Shown one piece after another: positions 24,137 to 32,073 of a DNA stretch of 64,000 nucleotides. Within the stretch, counting starts at the first letter, position 1. Each line of letters begins with the position of its first letter. Source of the DNA: DATCMU01 sp036563245 (GTDB taxonomy: Bacteria > Pseudomonadota > Alphaproteobacteria > Rhizobiales > Devosiaceae); assembly GCA_036563245.1 (NCBI GenBank), contig DATCMU010000047.1:139044-203043 (forward strand), written 5' to 3'. The notes below the pieces were generated by a model that was not told the DNA's origin, did not search any database, and saw nothing but the letters and a program-made list of their open reading frames with translations. The position numbers and the translations under genes were made by a program.

Positions 24137-26226
24137 GCCGGATCGGCCCGGCGGATCCACACCGTTGCGTCGTGGAAGGCCCCGCCGCCGAACGGGGGCA
24201 CCGGGTCCGAACCGATCAGGGTGTTGATGCCCCTGCCGCCCTTGTGCGCCTTGTTGGGGTGAACACCCTCGGCGATCAACACGCCGCGCTGCACGCCGTC
24301 GAACAGCCTTGCGGTGAGTTCAACCGTTCCGCGCCGATTGCCAAGGATGACCGGCCCGCCATCGACAATGCCGAGATCGCTTGCGTCATCGGGATGGACG
24401 AACACGCCAGGCGCCCCTTCCCTTCGCTGGCTGCCAGGGGTTTCATTGAAACTGGTATTCAGAAAGCCGCGCGACGGGCTGGTGGCCAGACGGAAAGGAT
24501 GCTCCGCATCCGTGGGTTCGTTGATGTCCCACCAGTCGGCGAAACGGGGCAGGATCTCGGGGTCGCACACGAAGTGCACCGCCTTGCGCGCGCGGGTCTC
24601 TTCCCAGTCAGGCTTGAAGCGGAACCGCTTGTCCGGCCACCCGAAGCCGTTGGCAAAATGTTCCTTTTCGCCTTGCAGGCCACGTTCGACGTAACCGGTC
24701 TTCTCGACTTCGGCCAGTTCGCCATAGCCGGAGCGCCGGAAGGTTTCGTCCACCAGTTCGCGCGCCGACAGGGCGAATTCGGGATCGTGCAGGCCGAGGC
24801 GGCGAGCCAGTTCCTGAATGACATAAAGGTTTGGGCGCGCCTCCCCGGGCGGCTTCACGACTGAGGGACCATAAAGGACGCGGGTGTGCCCGCCGCGGGT
24901 GTAGTAATCGTCGTGCTCAAGAAACATGGTCGCCGGAAGCACGATGTCCGCCAGTTCGGCAGTCTCGGTCATGAACTGCTCGTGCACGACAAGAAACAGG
25001 TCGTCGCGCATCAATCCCTTGCGCACCAGCACCTGGTCCGGAGCAACCGTTGCGGGGTTGGTGTTCTGGACCAGCATGGCGGTGACCGGCACACCGCCGC
25101 AAAGCGCGCGGGCATCGCCGGTCAGGACCGGGCCGATTTCCGTCATGTCGAGGATTCGCGTTGAGCCGTCGTCGCGCCCTTCAATCGAGGATTTGTCGAG
25201 CCCCCATGTCCCCGAATTCGAGTGCAGCGCACCGCCTCCTGGATGGGCCCACGCCCCGGTCATGGCCGGAATGCAGAGGGCGGCGTGCATGTTGGTCGCC
25301 CCGTTGCGCTGGCGCGAAAATCCGTAGCCGAGCCGATAGAAAGTGCGCGGCGTAGTGCCGAGCAAGCGGGCGAAGCTCTCGATTTCCTCGACTTCGAGTC
25401 CCGTAATCGCGGCGGCCCATTCCGGCGTCCGGCTCATCACATGGGCTTCGAATTCCGCGTTGAAATCGGTGAATTTCGCCATGTATTCGCGGTCGGCCAA
25501 CCCGTCGCGCAGCAGGATATGCATGGTTGCAAGCGCCAGGGCGCCGTCGGTGCCGGGGCGCAGGATGAGCCCGAGGTCCGCCTGCTTCATGGTGGCGGTG
25601 CGGTAGACGTCAACCACCACGATCTTCGCGCCGCGCTCGCGGCGCGCGCGCATGGCGTGGGTCATCACATTGACCTGGGTATGCACCGGGTTGGTGCCCC
25701 AGATGACCACGCAATCGCTTTGCGCCATCTCCTCGGGGTTCACGCCGCCGAGCAGCCCGGTGCCGGCCACATAGCCGCCCCACGAGATCATCGAGCATAT
25801 GGTCGTGTACTGGCCCGAATAGCCCTTAGCGTGACGCAGCCGATTGATCGAGTCGCGCTGCACGTGCCCCATGGTTCCGGCGTAGTAATAGGGCCAGACC
25901 GTTTCCGGGCCATGGCGGCGTTCGGCCTCCACAAAACGCTCGGCGATCTCGTCGAGCGCCTCGTCCCAGGAGATGCGCTGCCACTGCCCGTCGCCCTTTT
26001 TTCCAATGCGGCGAAGGGGATGGAGCACGCGGTTCGGGTGATGAATCCGCTCCGCGTAGCGGGCGACCTTCTCGCAGATTACTCCCGCGGTATAGGGATC
26101 GTCCTTGGCGCCGTGCACGCGGCCAATGGTATGGGGATCGAGAACCTCCACGTCGAGCGCGCAGGTCGACGGGCAGTCGTGGGGGCAGACGGATCGGGCA
26201 ATATGGGATGGCACAGGCTTGTTCAT
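24127..26226 (-). CDS. Molybdopterin-dependent oxidoreductase with N-terminal [4Fe-4S] site
   Basis: A 699-residue DMSO-reductase-superfamily enzyme. Cysteines 14, 18, 22 and 51 (VCPHDCPSTC, then GVICEK) make the N-terminal [4Fe-4S] site. Family stretches include WPYYYAGTMGHVQRDS, IWGTNPVHTQVNVM, NTNPATVAP and, at the C-terminus, the molydopterin-dinucleotide-binding domain with SFNETPGSQRREG. No twin-arginine signal is present, so it is cytoplasmic. No electron-transfer subunit or maturation chaperone is encoded next to it. It resembles stand-alone oxidoreductases whose substrates are undefined. It converges on the TauE gene with a 10-bp overlap. Confidence 0.9.
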   Translation of the reverse strand: MNKPVPSHIARSVCPHDCPSTCALDVEVLDPHTIGRVHGAKDDPYTAGVICEKVARYAERIHHPNRVLHPLRRIGKKGDGQWQRISWDEALDEIAERFVEAERRHGPETVWPYYYAGTMGHVQRDSINRLRHAKGYSGQYTTICSMISWGGYVAGTGLLGGVNPEEMAQSDCVVIWGTNPVHTQVNVMTHAMRARRERGAKIVVVDVYRTATMKQADLGLILRPGTDGALALATMHILLRDGLADREYMAKFTDFNAEFEAHVMSRTPEWAAAITGLEVEEIESFARLLGTTPRTFYRLGYGFSRQRNGATNMHAALCIPAMTGAWAHPGGGALHSNSGTWGLDKSSIEGRDDGSTRILDMTEIGPVLTGDARALCGGVPVTAMLVQNTNPATVAPDQVLVRKGLMRDDLFLVVHEQFMTETAELADIVLPATMFLEHDDYYTRGGHTRVLYGPSVVKPPGEARPNLYVIQELARRLGLHDPEFALSARELVDETFRRSGYGELAEVEKTGYVERGLQGEKEHFANGFGWPDKRFRFKPDWEETRARKAVHFVCDPEILPRFADWWDINEPTDAEHPFRLATSPSRGFLNTSFNETPGSQRREGAPGVFVHPDDASDLGIVDGGPVILGNRRGTVELTARLFDGVQRGVLIAEGVHPNKAHKGGRGINTLIGSDPVPPFGGGAFHDATVWIRRADPAQA

Positions 26227-26298
26227 GGCCTGTGGTATCGCGCCGTCCGGGCGCGCGCAAGCGCGTCACACAATTGGTGATCGCGCTTGCCGCGCCCC

Positions 26299-26448
26299 CT
26301 ATTTCGTCTGGATGGAGATGCCGCCATTGCCCAGTTTCACGTCGATGCTGGAATTGTTCTGGCGCTCCTGGATGTAGAGCACGCCCAGAACGACGACGGC
26401 CAGCGCCAGCACGCCAATGACGGCGTAGAGCATTTGATCGCGATTCAT
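26299..26448 (-). CDS. 49-residue single-pass membrane protein
   Basis: A small gene with an ATG at 26448 and an AGGTGGAAG ribosome-binding site 5-13 nt upstream. Residues 7-25 form one hydrophobic helix (YAVIGVLALAVVVLGVLY) after a short polar start; the C-terminal tail is polar (QERQNNSSIDVKLGNGGISI). It lies between ndk with its terminator and the molybdopterin oxidoreductase, all on the minus strand, so it is probably transcribed on its own or with the oxidoreductase 72 nt downstream. Function unknown. The good ribosome-binding site and clean membrane-helix pattern argue that it is real. Confidence 0.7.
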   Translation of the reverse strand: MNRDQMLYAVIGVLALAVVVLGVLYIQERQNNSSIDVKLGNGGISIQTK

Positions 26449-26471
26449 GGCTTCCACCTGTTCCCGATAGC

Positions 26472-26499
26472 AAAAAGGGGCCGCGCCTGATGCGGCCCC
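26472..26499 (-). terminator. Rho-independent terminator of ndk
   Basis: On the minus strand GGGGCCGC (26499-26492), a 7-nt loop, GCGGCCCC (26484-26477) and then TTTTT (26476-26472): a textbook intrinsic terminator 70 nt after the ndk stop codon and just before the small membrane-protein gene. Confidence 0.9.
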
Positions 26500-26568
26500 A
26501 TCACATCATATAAGAAACACCAAGGCTTCACCGAAGCGTCGGCCTTGCGCCAAGCGCAAACAGGCTGC

Positions 26569-26991
26569 TCACCCAACGATTTCAATATCGGAGAAGAAGT
26601 AGTTGATCTCCTGGGCGGCGGTCTCCGGAGCGTCGGAACCGTGCACCGAGTTCTCGCCTATGGAGAGGGCAAATTCCTTGCGGATGGTTCCCGCGTCGGC
26701 ATTGGCGGGGTTGGTCGCGCCCATCACTTCGCGGTTCCGCGCAATGGCGTTCTCGCCTTCGAGCACCTGAACGACAACCGGGCCCGACGACATGAATTCA
26801 CACAGTTCGCCAAAGAACGGGCGATCCTTGTGGACCGCATAGAAACCTTCGGCCTGGGCGCGGGTCATGTGGATACGCTTGGAGGCGACGACACGCAGAC
26901 CGGCTTCCTCGAACTTGGCGATGATCTTGCCGGTCAGGTTGCGCTTGGTCGCGTCGGGCTTGATAATGGAAAAGGTGCGTTCGATCGCCAT
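26569..26991 (-). CDS. ndk: Nucleoside diphosphate kinase
   Basis: A 140-residue NDK, the standard length. It balances NTP/dNTP pools by phosphate transfer through a catalytic His, here H117 in the motif ENSVHGSD. The N-terminal [10 protein letters not shown] and the region [14 protein letters not shown] with [15 protein letters not shown] are invariant family features. The ATG at 26991 is chosen because the family begins here, with a GAGGA ribosome-binding site; a longer frame upstream is spurious. Monocistronic, ended by the hairpin at 26472-26499, and divergent from the secreted-protein gene at 27142. Confidence 0.98.
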   Translation of the reverse strand: MAIERTFSIIKPDATKRNLTGKIIAKFEEAGLRVVASKRIHMTRAQAEGFYAVHKDRPFFGELCEFMSSGPVVVQVLEGENAIARNREVMGATNPANADAGTIRKEFALSIGENSVHGSDAPETAAQEINYFFSDIEIVG

Positions 26992-27141
26992 GTAACTCGT
27001 CCTCACTGGGGATGGGTTGAAAGTCGCGCGCCTTGTATCCAATCGACGTGCCCGAAACAAGCCGGAGCCTTCACGAACCGCTCGACAGCCGGAAACGCCG
27101 ATGGCACCATCGATTGCCACAACCAACCCTTGGGGAAGTCG

Positions 27142-27618
27142 ATGAAGCTTATCGTTGCGTTGGTACTCTGGTTTGCGTCCGCTTGCATGGTGGTTGCCGC
27201 GCCGTGGAAGACCGACAAATTCGAGACAGGTGTCATGGTGCAATATTCGGCCTCACAATCCAGCGAGGGCGAAGAATACTATCTCGTCGTTGAGTGCCAG
27301 GTGCCCGCGAAATGGTCCATCTATGTCGAGAGCCCCTATGACTGGCAGGATGGGGTCTCCTACCCGCGCGAAATCGACACGACGCTACTGGCCGATGACA
27401 AGCCCCTCACAGGGATGAAGTTCGGATTTGATGACCGCCAGCTTGGCGAAGGTATCGTCGCTTTCGCAGCCGGCCAGGAGGAAGCGTTCGCAGCGACGCT
27501 CGAGGCCATGGCTTCAGCAGGATCGGTGATTGAACTGGGCTATGCGGACCGCCGGGCGCGCTTCTCTCCAGAGGGATCCTCGGCAGCCATCCGCTACGTT
27601 CGCGACAACTGCCGCTGA
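27142..27618 (+). CDS. Hypothetical secreted protein with signal peptide
   Basis: 158 residues starting at ATG 27142 after a GGGGAAG ribosome-binding site. Residues 1-20 are a classical signal peptide (hydrophobic [18 protein letters not shown] ending in Ala-Ala), so the mature protein is periplasmic. It contains two Cys (in VECQVP and near the C-terminus, DNCR) that could form a disulfide. The mature domain has alternating beta-type hydrophobicity and resembles small invasion-associated-locus-B-like or uncharacterised periplasmic proteins, but no family is recognised with confidence. It is a single gene divergent from ndk. Confidence 0.75.
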   Translation: MKLIVALVLWFASACMVVAAPWKTDKFETGVMVQYSASQSSEGEEYYLVVECQVPAKWSIYVESPYDWQDGVSYPREIDTTLLADDKPLTGMKFGFDDRQLGEGIVAFAAGQEEAFAATLEAMASAGSVIELGYADRRARFSPEGSSAAIRYVRDNCR

Positions 27619-27657
27619 GCCGTTCGCCGAAAGACGATCTCCGGTTGCCTGTTTGCC

Positions 27658-27690
27658 GACAGGGGGCCGGCCCGGCGCCGGCCCCCTGTC
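27658..27690. terminator. Bidirectional terminator hairpin
   Basis: A perfect 14-bp inverted repeat (27658-27671 with 27677-27690, GACAGGGGGCCGGC) around a 5-nt loop, sitting between two convergent genes, the secreted-protein gene ending at 27618 and the FMN reductase gene ending at 27752. T runs are weak on both sides, but the stem is very stable. Confidence 0.75.
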
Positions 27691-27751
27691 CTTGTTGTCG
27701 CCTTGTCGCACAGCCATCCGCCAGGGAACAGGCTTGCAGCAACCCTGCCCG

Positions 27752-28354
27752 TCAGGCCGCGGATTTCTGCCCGGCGGACTCGGCGCGCCCGGCCTTGAGC
27801 GTATTTGCCCACCAGCCGAGATGGTCGAGAAGATCCTTGGCATTGTTGTCATAGTAGGGGAAGTCGGCGAAGGTCTTGCCCTGCATGAGCATCCCCATGA
27901 AGTCTGCGCCGCCCACATGCACCGCGTGACGCACCGGGGTCACCTGCAGTTCCACCAGATTGGAGCGGAGCTGCTCGACGGCGCGCGCGCCGCCGGCGCT
28001 GCCATAGGCAACGAATGCCGCTGGCTTGCGGTTCCATTCACCATAGGCCCAGTCGAGCGCGTTCTTGAGCGCGGCGGTCGGGCCGCGCGTGTATTCGGCG
28101 GTAATCAGGACGAACCCGTCCATTTCGGCCAGCCTGGCGCGCCACTTGTTGGCGACTTCGTTCTTGGCGGGGCCGCCCATGGCCGGCAGCGCCGCCTCAT
28201 CGTAGAAGGGAAGCGGAAAATCCTTGAGATCGAGAATTTCGAATTCCAGATCGTTGCGGGCGTTGGCGATGGGCATGAACCATTCCAGCACGCGGTCGGC
28301 GAACCGGCCTTCACGAACGCTGGATACGATGACGCCGATACGGGGTTTGCTCAT
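27752..28354 (-). CDS. NADPH-dependent FMN reductase family protein
   Basis: A 200-residue flavodoxin-like reductase. The N-terminal beta strand and phosphate-binding loop read PRIGVIVSSVREGRFADRV; a second flavin-contact region is ITAEYTRGPTAALKNALDW and the third is VAYGSAGGARAVEQLR. Relatives reduce FMN, quinones or azo dyes using NADPH. The ATG at 28354 has an AAGGAG ribosome-binding site at good spacing and is preferred over the upstream in-frame ATG at 28420. It is divergent from the ABC-F gene, with about 250 bp between the two starts. Confidence 0.88.
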   Translation of the reverse strand: MSKPRIGVIVSSVREGRFADRVLEWFMPIANARNDLEFEILDLKDFPLPFYDEAALPAMGGPAKNEVANKWRARLAEMDGFVLITAEYTRGPTAALKNALDWAYGEWNRKPAAFVAYGSAGGARAVEQLRSNLVELQVTPVRHAVHVGGADFMGMLMQGKTFADFPYYDNNAKDLLDHLGWWANTLKAGRAESAGQKSAA

Positions 28355-28603
28355 TGTGGGGTACTCCTTGCTCGAATTGACGTTCGACTGCGAGTTAGGT
28401 CGCCCCATGAGGCGAGACAAGACGGCACATCCGGGTCACCCGGTTACACCGATTAGCGTGCGTGACAGCGCTGTGAGCGCTTCTCGGGCATGGCATAAAG
28501 TGCGGAAAGCCTCGGCAGGCTTGCCACTTCGGCACAATGGGCGCTATCAGCACCCCACGGCTCGCAGAGCCACTCTTGCCCGGATCCCGAACGCACTGTT
28601 TCC

Positions 28604-30502
28604 ATGCTGCATATCAACGAGCTGACATATCGCATCGAAGGCCGTCTTCTGTTCGACAAGGCGTCGGTGGTGCTGCCGACCGGTTCAAAGACCGGTTTCG
28701 TCGGTCGCAACGGCGCGGGCAAGACAACGCTTTTCCGCCTGATCCTTGGGCAGATCGCTCCGGACGACGGCGAACTGGGCGTGCATCAGCGCGCCCGGGT
28801 CGGCGCAGTCGCCCAGGAAGCGCCGGCGAGCGAGATGTCGGTCATCGACATGGTGCTGTCTGCGGATGCCGAGCGGGTTGCCCTTCTTGCCGAATCCGAG
28901 ACGGCGACCGACGCGCACCGGATCGCGGAGATCCACACCCGACTTGCCGATATCGACGCCCATTCCGCCGAAGGCCGGGCCAGCGCCATCCTCAAGGGGC
29001 TGGGTTTCAGCCATGAGCGCCAGAAGGCCCCCTGCTCCACGCTCTCGGGCGGGTGGCGGATGCGCGTCGCGCTCGCCGGGGTGCTGTTCGCGCAACCGGA
29101 CCTGTTGTTGCTGGACGAGCCGACCAATTACCTCGACCTGGAAGGCACGATGTGGCTGGAGCGCTACCTCGCAACCTATCCCTATACCGTCCTGATGATC
29201 AGCCACGACCGCGACCTGCTCAACAAGGCCGTCAGTTCCATCATCCACCTGGACCGCGGCAAGGTCACCTTCTATCGCGGCAATTACGACACGTTCGAGG
29301 AAACGCGCCGCATGCAGATGGAGCTTTCCAACAAGGCGCGCGAAAAGCAGGTGGCGCAGATCGCCCACATGCAGGATTTCGTCGAGCGCTTCCGCTACAA
29401 GGCATCCAAGGCCCGCCAGGCCCAGTCGCGGCTCAAGGCCATCCAGAAGCTCAAGCCGCCCGAGGCGCTGTTCGACGAAACCGCCGTGCCCTTCACCTTC
29501 GCCTCGCCGAAAAAGGCCGTGGCTTCTCCCATGATCACCATGGAGGACGTCTCTGTGGGCTATGACGGCACGCCGGTGCTGCGCAGGCTCGACCTGCGGC
29601 TCGACCCGGACGACCGGATCGCCCTGGTTGGGGTGAACGGCAACGGAAAGTCCACATTTGCCAAGCTGATCGCTGGAGACCTCAGGCCGCTTTCGGGCCA
29701 GATGCGGCGTGGGCGCGGCCTCGACGTGGCCTATTTCGCCCAGCACCAGCTCGACAAGCTCAGGCCGGCCGAAACGCCGCTACAGCATCTGGAATCCCTC
29801 ATGCCCTACGACAGCGAGGCCAAGCGCCGGTCGCGTCTGGCGCAGATGGGCCTTGCGGCTTCGCGCATGGATACGCTGACCGCCAACCTGTCGGGCGGCG
29901 AGCGCGCGCGCCTGCTGCTCGGTCTTGTGACCTTCGGCGGCCCGGGCATGCTGATCCTCGACGAGCCGACCAATCACCTCGACATCGACAGCCGCGAGGC
30001 CCTGGTGCACGCGCTCAACGACTATGAGGGCGCCGTCCTGATCATCAGCCACGACCGCCACCTGATCGAGGCGACCGTCGACCGCATCTGGATCGCGGCG
30101 GACGGAACCGTGAAACCGTTCGACGACGACATCGACGCCTACCAGCGCCTGATCCTTGGCAATGCCAATAATGGCGGGAGCAAGGGCAAGGCCGACGCCG
30201 GGGTTGCCGGGTCTCAGGCCGACCGCAAGCAGGCCCGACAGGAAGCCGCTTCGCGCCGCGCCGAACTGGCGCCCCTCAGGCGCACCATCAAGGATGCCGA
30301 GCAAAAGATCGCGCGGCTCAAGACCGAACTGGGCAAGATCGACAACAAGCTGGCGGACCCCGGACTTTATGCCGGGGATCCCGCCGAAGCGATCCGGCTG
30401 GGCAAGGACAAGGCGCGGCTGGAAAGCGGAATCGCAGAACAGGAAGAGCTTTGGCTCGAAAAGAGCGCCGAACTGGAAGCGGCCGAAGCGGCGCAGGAGT
30501 AG
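28604..30502 (+). CDS. ABC-F family ATPase (Uup-like)
   Basis: A 632-residue soluble protein with two ABC domains and no membrane segments. NBD1 has GRNGAGKTT near residue 35, signature TLSGGWRMRV and LLLDEPTNYLD; NBD2 has GVNGNGKST, signature NLSGGERARL and LILDEPTNHLD. Between them is the ABC-F linker (P-site tRNA interaction motif), rich in Arg, Lys and Gln. The C-terminal 100 residues are a charged coiled coil typical of Uup. ABC-F proteins act on ribosomes during translation; Uup also affects DNA transposon excision in E. coli. The cupin gene follows 5 nt after its stop, so the two are likely co-transcribed. Confidence 0.92.
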   Translation: MLHINELTYRIEGRLLFDKASVVLPTGSKTGFVGRNGAGKTTLFRLILGQIAPDDGELGVHQRARVGAVAQEAPASEMSVIDMVLSADAERVALLAESETATDAHRIAEIHTRLADIDAHSAEGRASAILKGLGFSHERQKAPCSTLSGGWRMRVALAGVLFAQPDLLLLDEPTNYLDLEGTMWLERYLATYPYTVLMISHDRDLLNKAVSSIIHLDRGKVTFYRGNYDTFEETRRMQMELSNKAREKQVAQIAHMQDFVERFRYKASKARQAQSRLKAIQKLKPPEALFDETAVPFTFASPKKAVASPMITMEDVSVGYDGTPVLRRLDLRLDPDDRIALVGVNGNGKSTFAKLIAGDLRPLSGQMRRGRGLDVAYFAQHQLDKLRPAETPLQHLESLMPYDSEAKRRSRLAQMGLAASRMDTLTANLSGGERARLLLGLVTFGGPGMLILDEPTNHLDIDSREALVHALNDYEGAVLIISHDRHLIEATVDRIWIAADGTVKPFDDDIDAYQRLILGNANNGGSKGKADAGVAGSQADRKQARQEAASRRAELAPLRRTIKDAEQKIARLKTELGKIDNKLADPGLYAGDPAEAIRLGKDKARLESGIAEQEELWLEKSAELEAAEAAQE

Positions 30503-30507
30503 CTCGA

Positions 30508-30945
30508 ATGGCAGACGAACCCAGCGCCTCGGAAGTGATCGAACGGCTGGCGCTTGAGCGCCACCCCGAGGGCGGCTGGTATCGCCAGACAATGGCCGAT
30601 CCTGCGCCGGACGGCGGCCGTGCGTTGTCCACTGCCATCTACTATCTGCTCGAAGCCGGCGACTGTTCGCACTGGCACAGGGTGGATGCGACCGAGGTCT
30701 GGCACTGGTACGCCGGCGCGCCGCTCGAACTGTCGATCTCGTCCGATGGGCAAGCCATCGTCCGGCACCTTCTGGGCGCAGATGTCGCCAACCAGCAGTT
30801 GCCGCAGGCGGTGGTTCCACGCGGGCAATGGCAGAGCGCCAGAAGCCATGGCGAATGGACCCTTTGTGGGTGCACGGTTGCGCCGGGCTTCGAATTCTCC
30901 GGGTTCGAGCTGGCGCCGGACGGATGGACGCCAAGGGCGCACTGA
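30508..30945 (+). CDS. Cupin domain protein (Cupin_5/DUF985 family)
   Basis: A 145-residue protein starting at ATG 30508 just behind a GGAG site that overlaps the end of the ABC-F gene. The family signature ERHPEGGWYRQTM opens the protein, followed by YYLLEAGDCSHWHRVDATEVWHWY with the cupin metal-type His residues, and a C-terminal CTVAPGFEFSGFELA. Members of this family are small beta-barrel proteins of unknown biochemical role. Co-transcription with the ABC-F gene is likely; a functional link is not established. Confidence 0.88.
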   Translation: MADEPSASEVIERLALERHPEGGWYRQTMADPAPDGGRALSTAIYYLLEAGDCSHWHRVDATEVWHWYAGAPLELSISSDGQAIVRHLLGADVANQQLPQAVVPRGQWQSARSHGEWTLCGCTVAPGFEFSGFELAPDGWTPRAH

Positions 30946-31005
30946 CCGCCTTGCCGCAATGACGAGCGACCGCGCTTGGCTCAGGGCCTGCCGCCGGAAT
31001 CGGCC

Positions 31006-31518
31006 TCAGGAGCGTTGCGCGAAAAGGTAGCCGCGCTTGCCGGGCCTGTTTGCCCATTGCGCGCCATGAGCCGCAATCACCGCCTCGAAGTCCTTGATAT
31101 TGCGGGGTTCATCCGCAATCAGAAGCCAGCCATTCGCCGCGACGTGATCGAGCAGCCTGGCCAGCACCGTCAGCCGGTCCGTCCGGGGCAGCATGTGCAA
31201 TGTCCGATCCGCCAGGACGATGTCGAATGCCCCTTCGGGGGTATAGGTGGTGAGGTCGGCGACGACCGCCTCTATGGCGAGGTTTTCGCGTTTGGCCGCG
31301 GCGGCGAGATCCCGGATCCCATTGGGCGAAATGTCCATTCCCACGACACGGTGCCCGCGCCTGGCGATGAACAGGGCATCCCGGCCCTGTCCACACCCCA
31401 CATCCAGGACGCGGGCGTTCTGCCCGTCAAAGCGTTCGAAGAAATCGAGAAAGACCTGTGTCGGAGGCCCGAGTGCGTCTCTAGTTTCGCCATAGAGCTT
31501 GTCGTAGTCGAAGGACAT
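31006..31518 (-). CDS. Class I SAM-dependent methyltransferase
   Basis: A 170-residue Rossmann-fold methyltransferase. Motif I is VLDVGCGQGRDAL, the acidic ribose-binding end of strand 2 is VVGMDISPNGI, and motif II/III is AFDIVLADRTLHML. The short length suggests a small-molecule substrate, in the Tehb/thiopurine-like group, though the substrate cannot be read. It follows holC by 31 nt on the minus strand, so it is probably the last gene of a pepA-holC transcript. It converges on the cupin gene. Confidence 0.85.
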   Translation of the reverse strand: MSFDYDKLYGETRDALGPPTQVFLDFFERFDGQNARVLDVGCGQGRDALFIARRGHRVVGMDISPNGIRDLAAAAKRENLAIEAVVADLTTYTPEGAFDIVLADRTLHMLPRTDRLTVLARLLDHVAANGWLLIADEPRNIKDFEAVIAAHGAQWANRPGKRGYLFAQRS

Positions 31519-31549
31519 CGTTGCAGCCTTTCCACGGCGCGACGACGCC

Positions 31550-31996
31550 TCACGCCTTCTTCACCCAGCGTCCGCGTTCGTCGCGCTGCCAATAGGTAAT
31601 GTCGTTGTCAGCGCGCAGGGCCTTCCAGGCTTCACGCGCGATCCCCACTGAATCCGGGTCATGGCCGTCGAAGATATAGACCACACGCTCATAGGGTTCG
31701 CCGCCGCGCGGGACCGCGCCATCCACGAAGAACCGCACCTCGGCCTTGTTCGGATTGTCCGATCCGGTCGTCAGCAGAACCGGCTGCAGTGCGTCGTCCT
31801 CTCCTCCGGCCAGCGCGTGCGGCAGGAAACTCTCGTCGCTGAATGTCCACAATGCGGTGTCGAGCGCCTCCGCCCGCTCGGTACTGCCCACTTCGACAAC
31901 CGCCCGCCATCCGCGTTCCAGCGACTTTTCCAGAAGCGCTGGAAGAACCTTTTCCAGCGTGGTCTGTTCGAGGTGATAGAACCAGATCTGGGTCAT
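31550..31996 (-). CDS. holC: DNA polymerase III chi subunit
   Basis: A 148-residue protein matching HolC, the clamp-loader accessory subunit that links the replisome to single-stranded-DNA-binding protein. Recognisable stretches are TQIWFYHLEQTTLEKVLPAL at the start, TFSDESFLPHAL and RVVYIFDGHD near the end. The start at 31996 gives the family length; the frame runs on upstream without protein character. It lies 77 nt behind pepA on the same strand, an arrangement common in proteobacteria. Confidence 0.9.
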   Translation of the reverse strand: MTQIWFYHLEQTTLEKVLPALLEKSLERGWRAVVEVGSTERAEALDTALWTFSDESFLPHALAGGEDDALQPVLLTTGSDNPNKAEVRFFVDGAVPRGGEPYERVVYIFDGHDPDSVGIAREAWKALRADNDITYWQRDERGRWVKKA

Positions 31997-32073
31997 TTTC
32001 CTTGCCTCACGGTCCGCGCCGCACCCCGCATGACGCACAACAAAGCTGTGCGGGAACCGGTACGCGGCACCTG

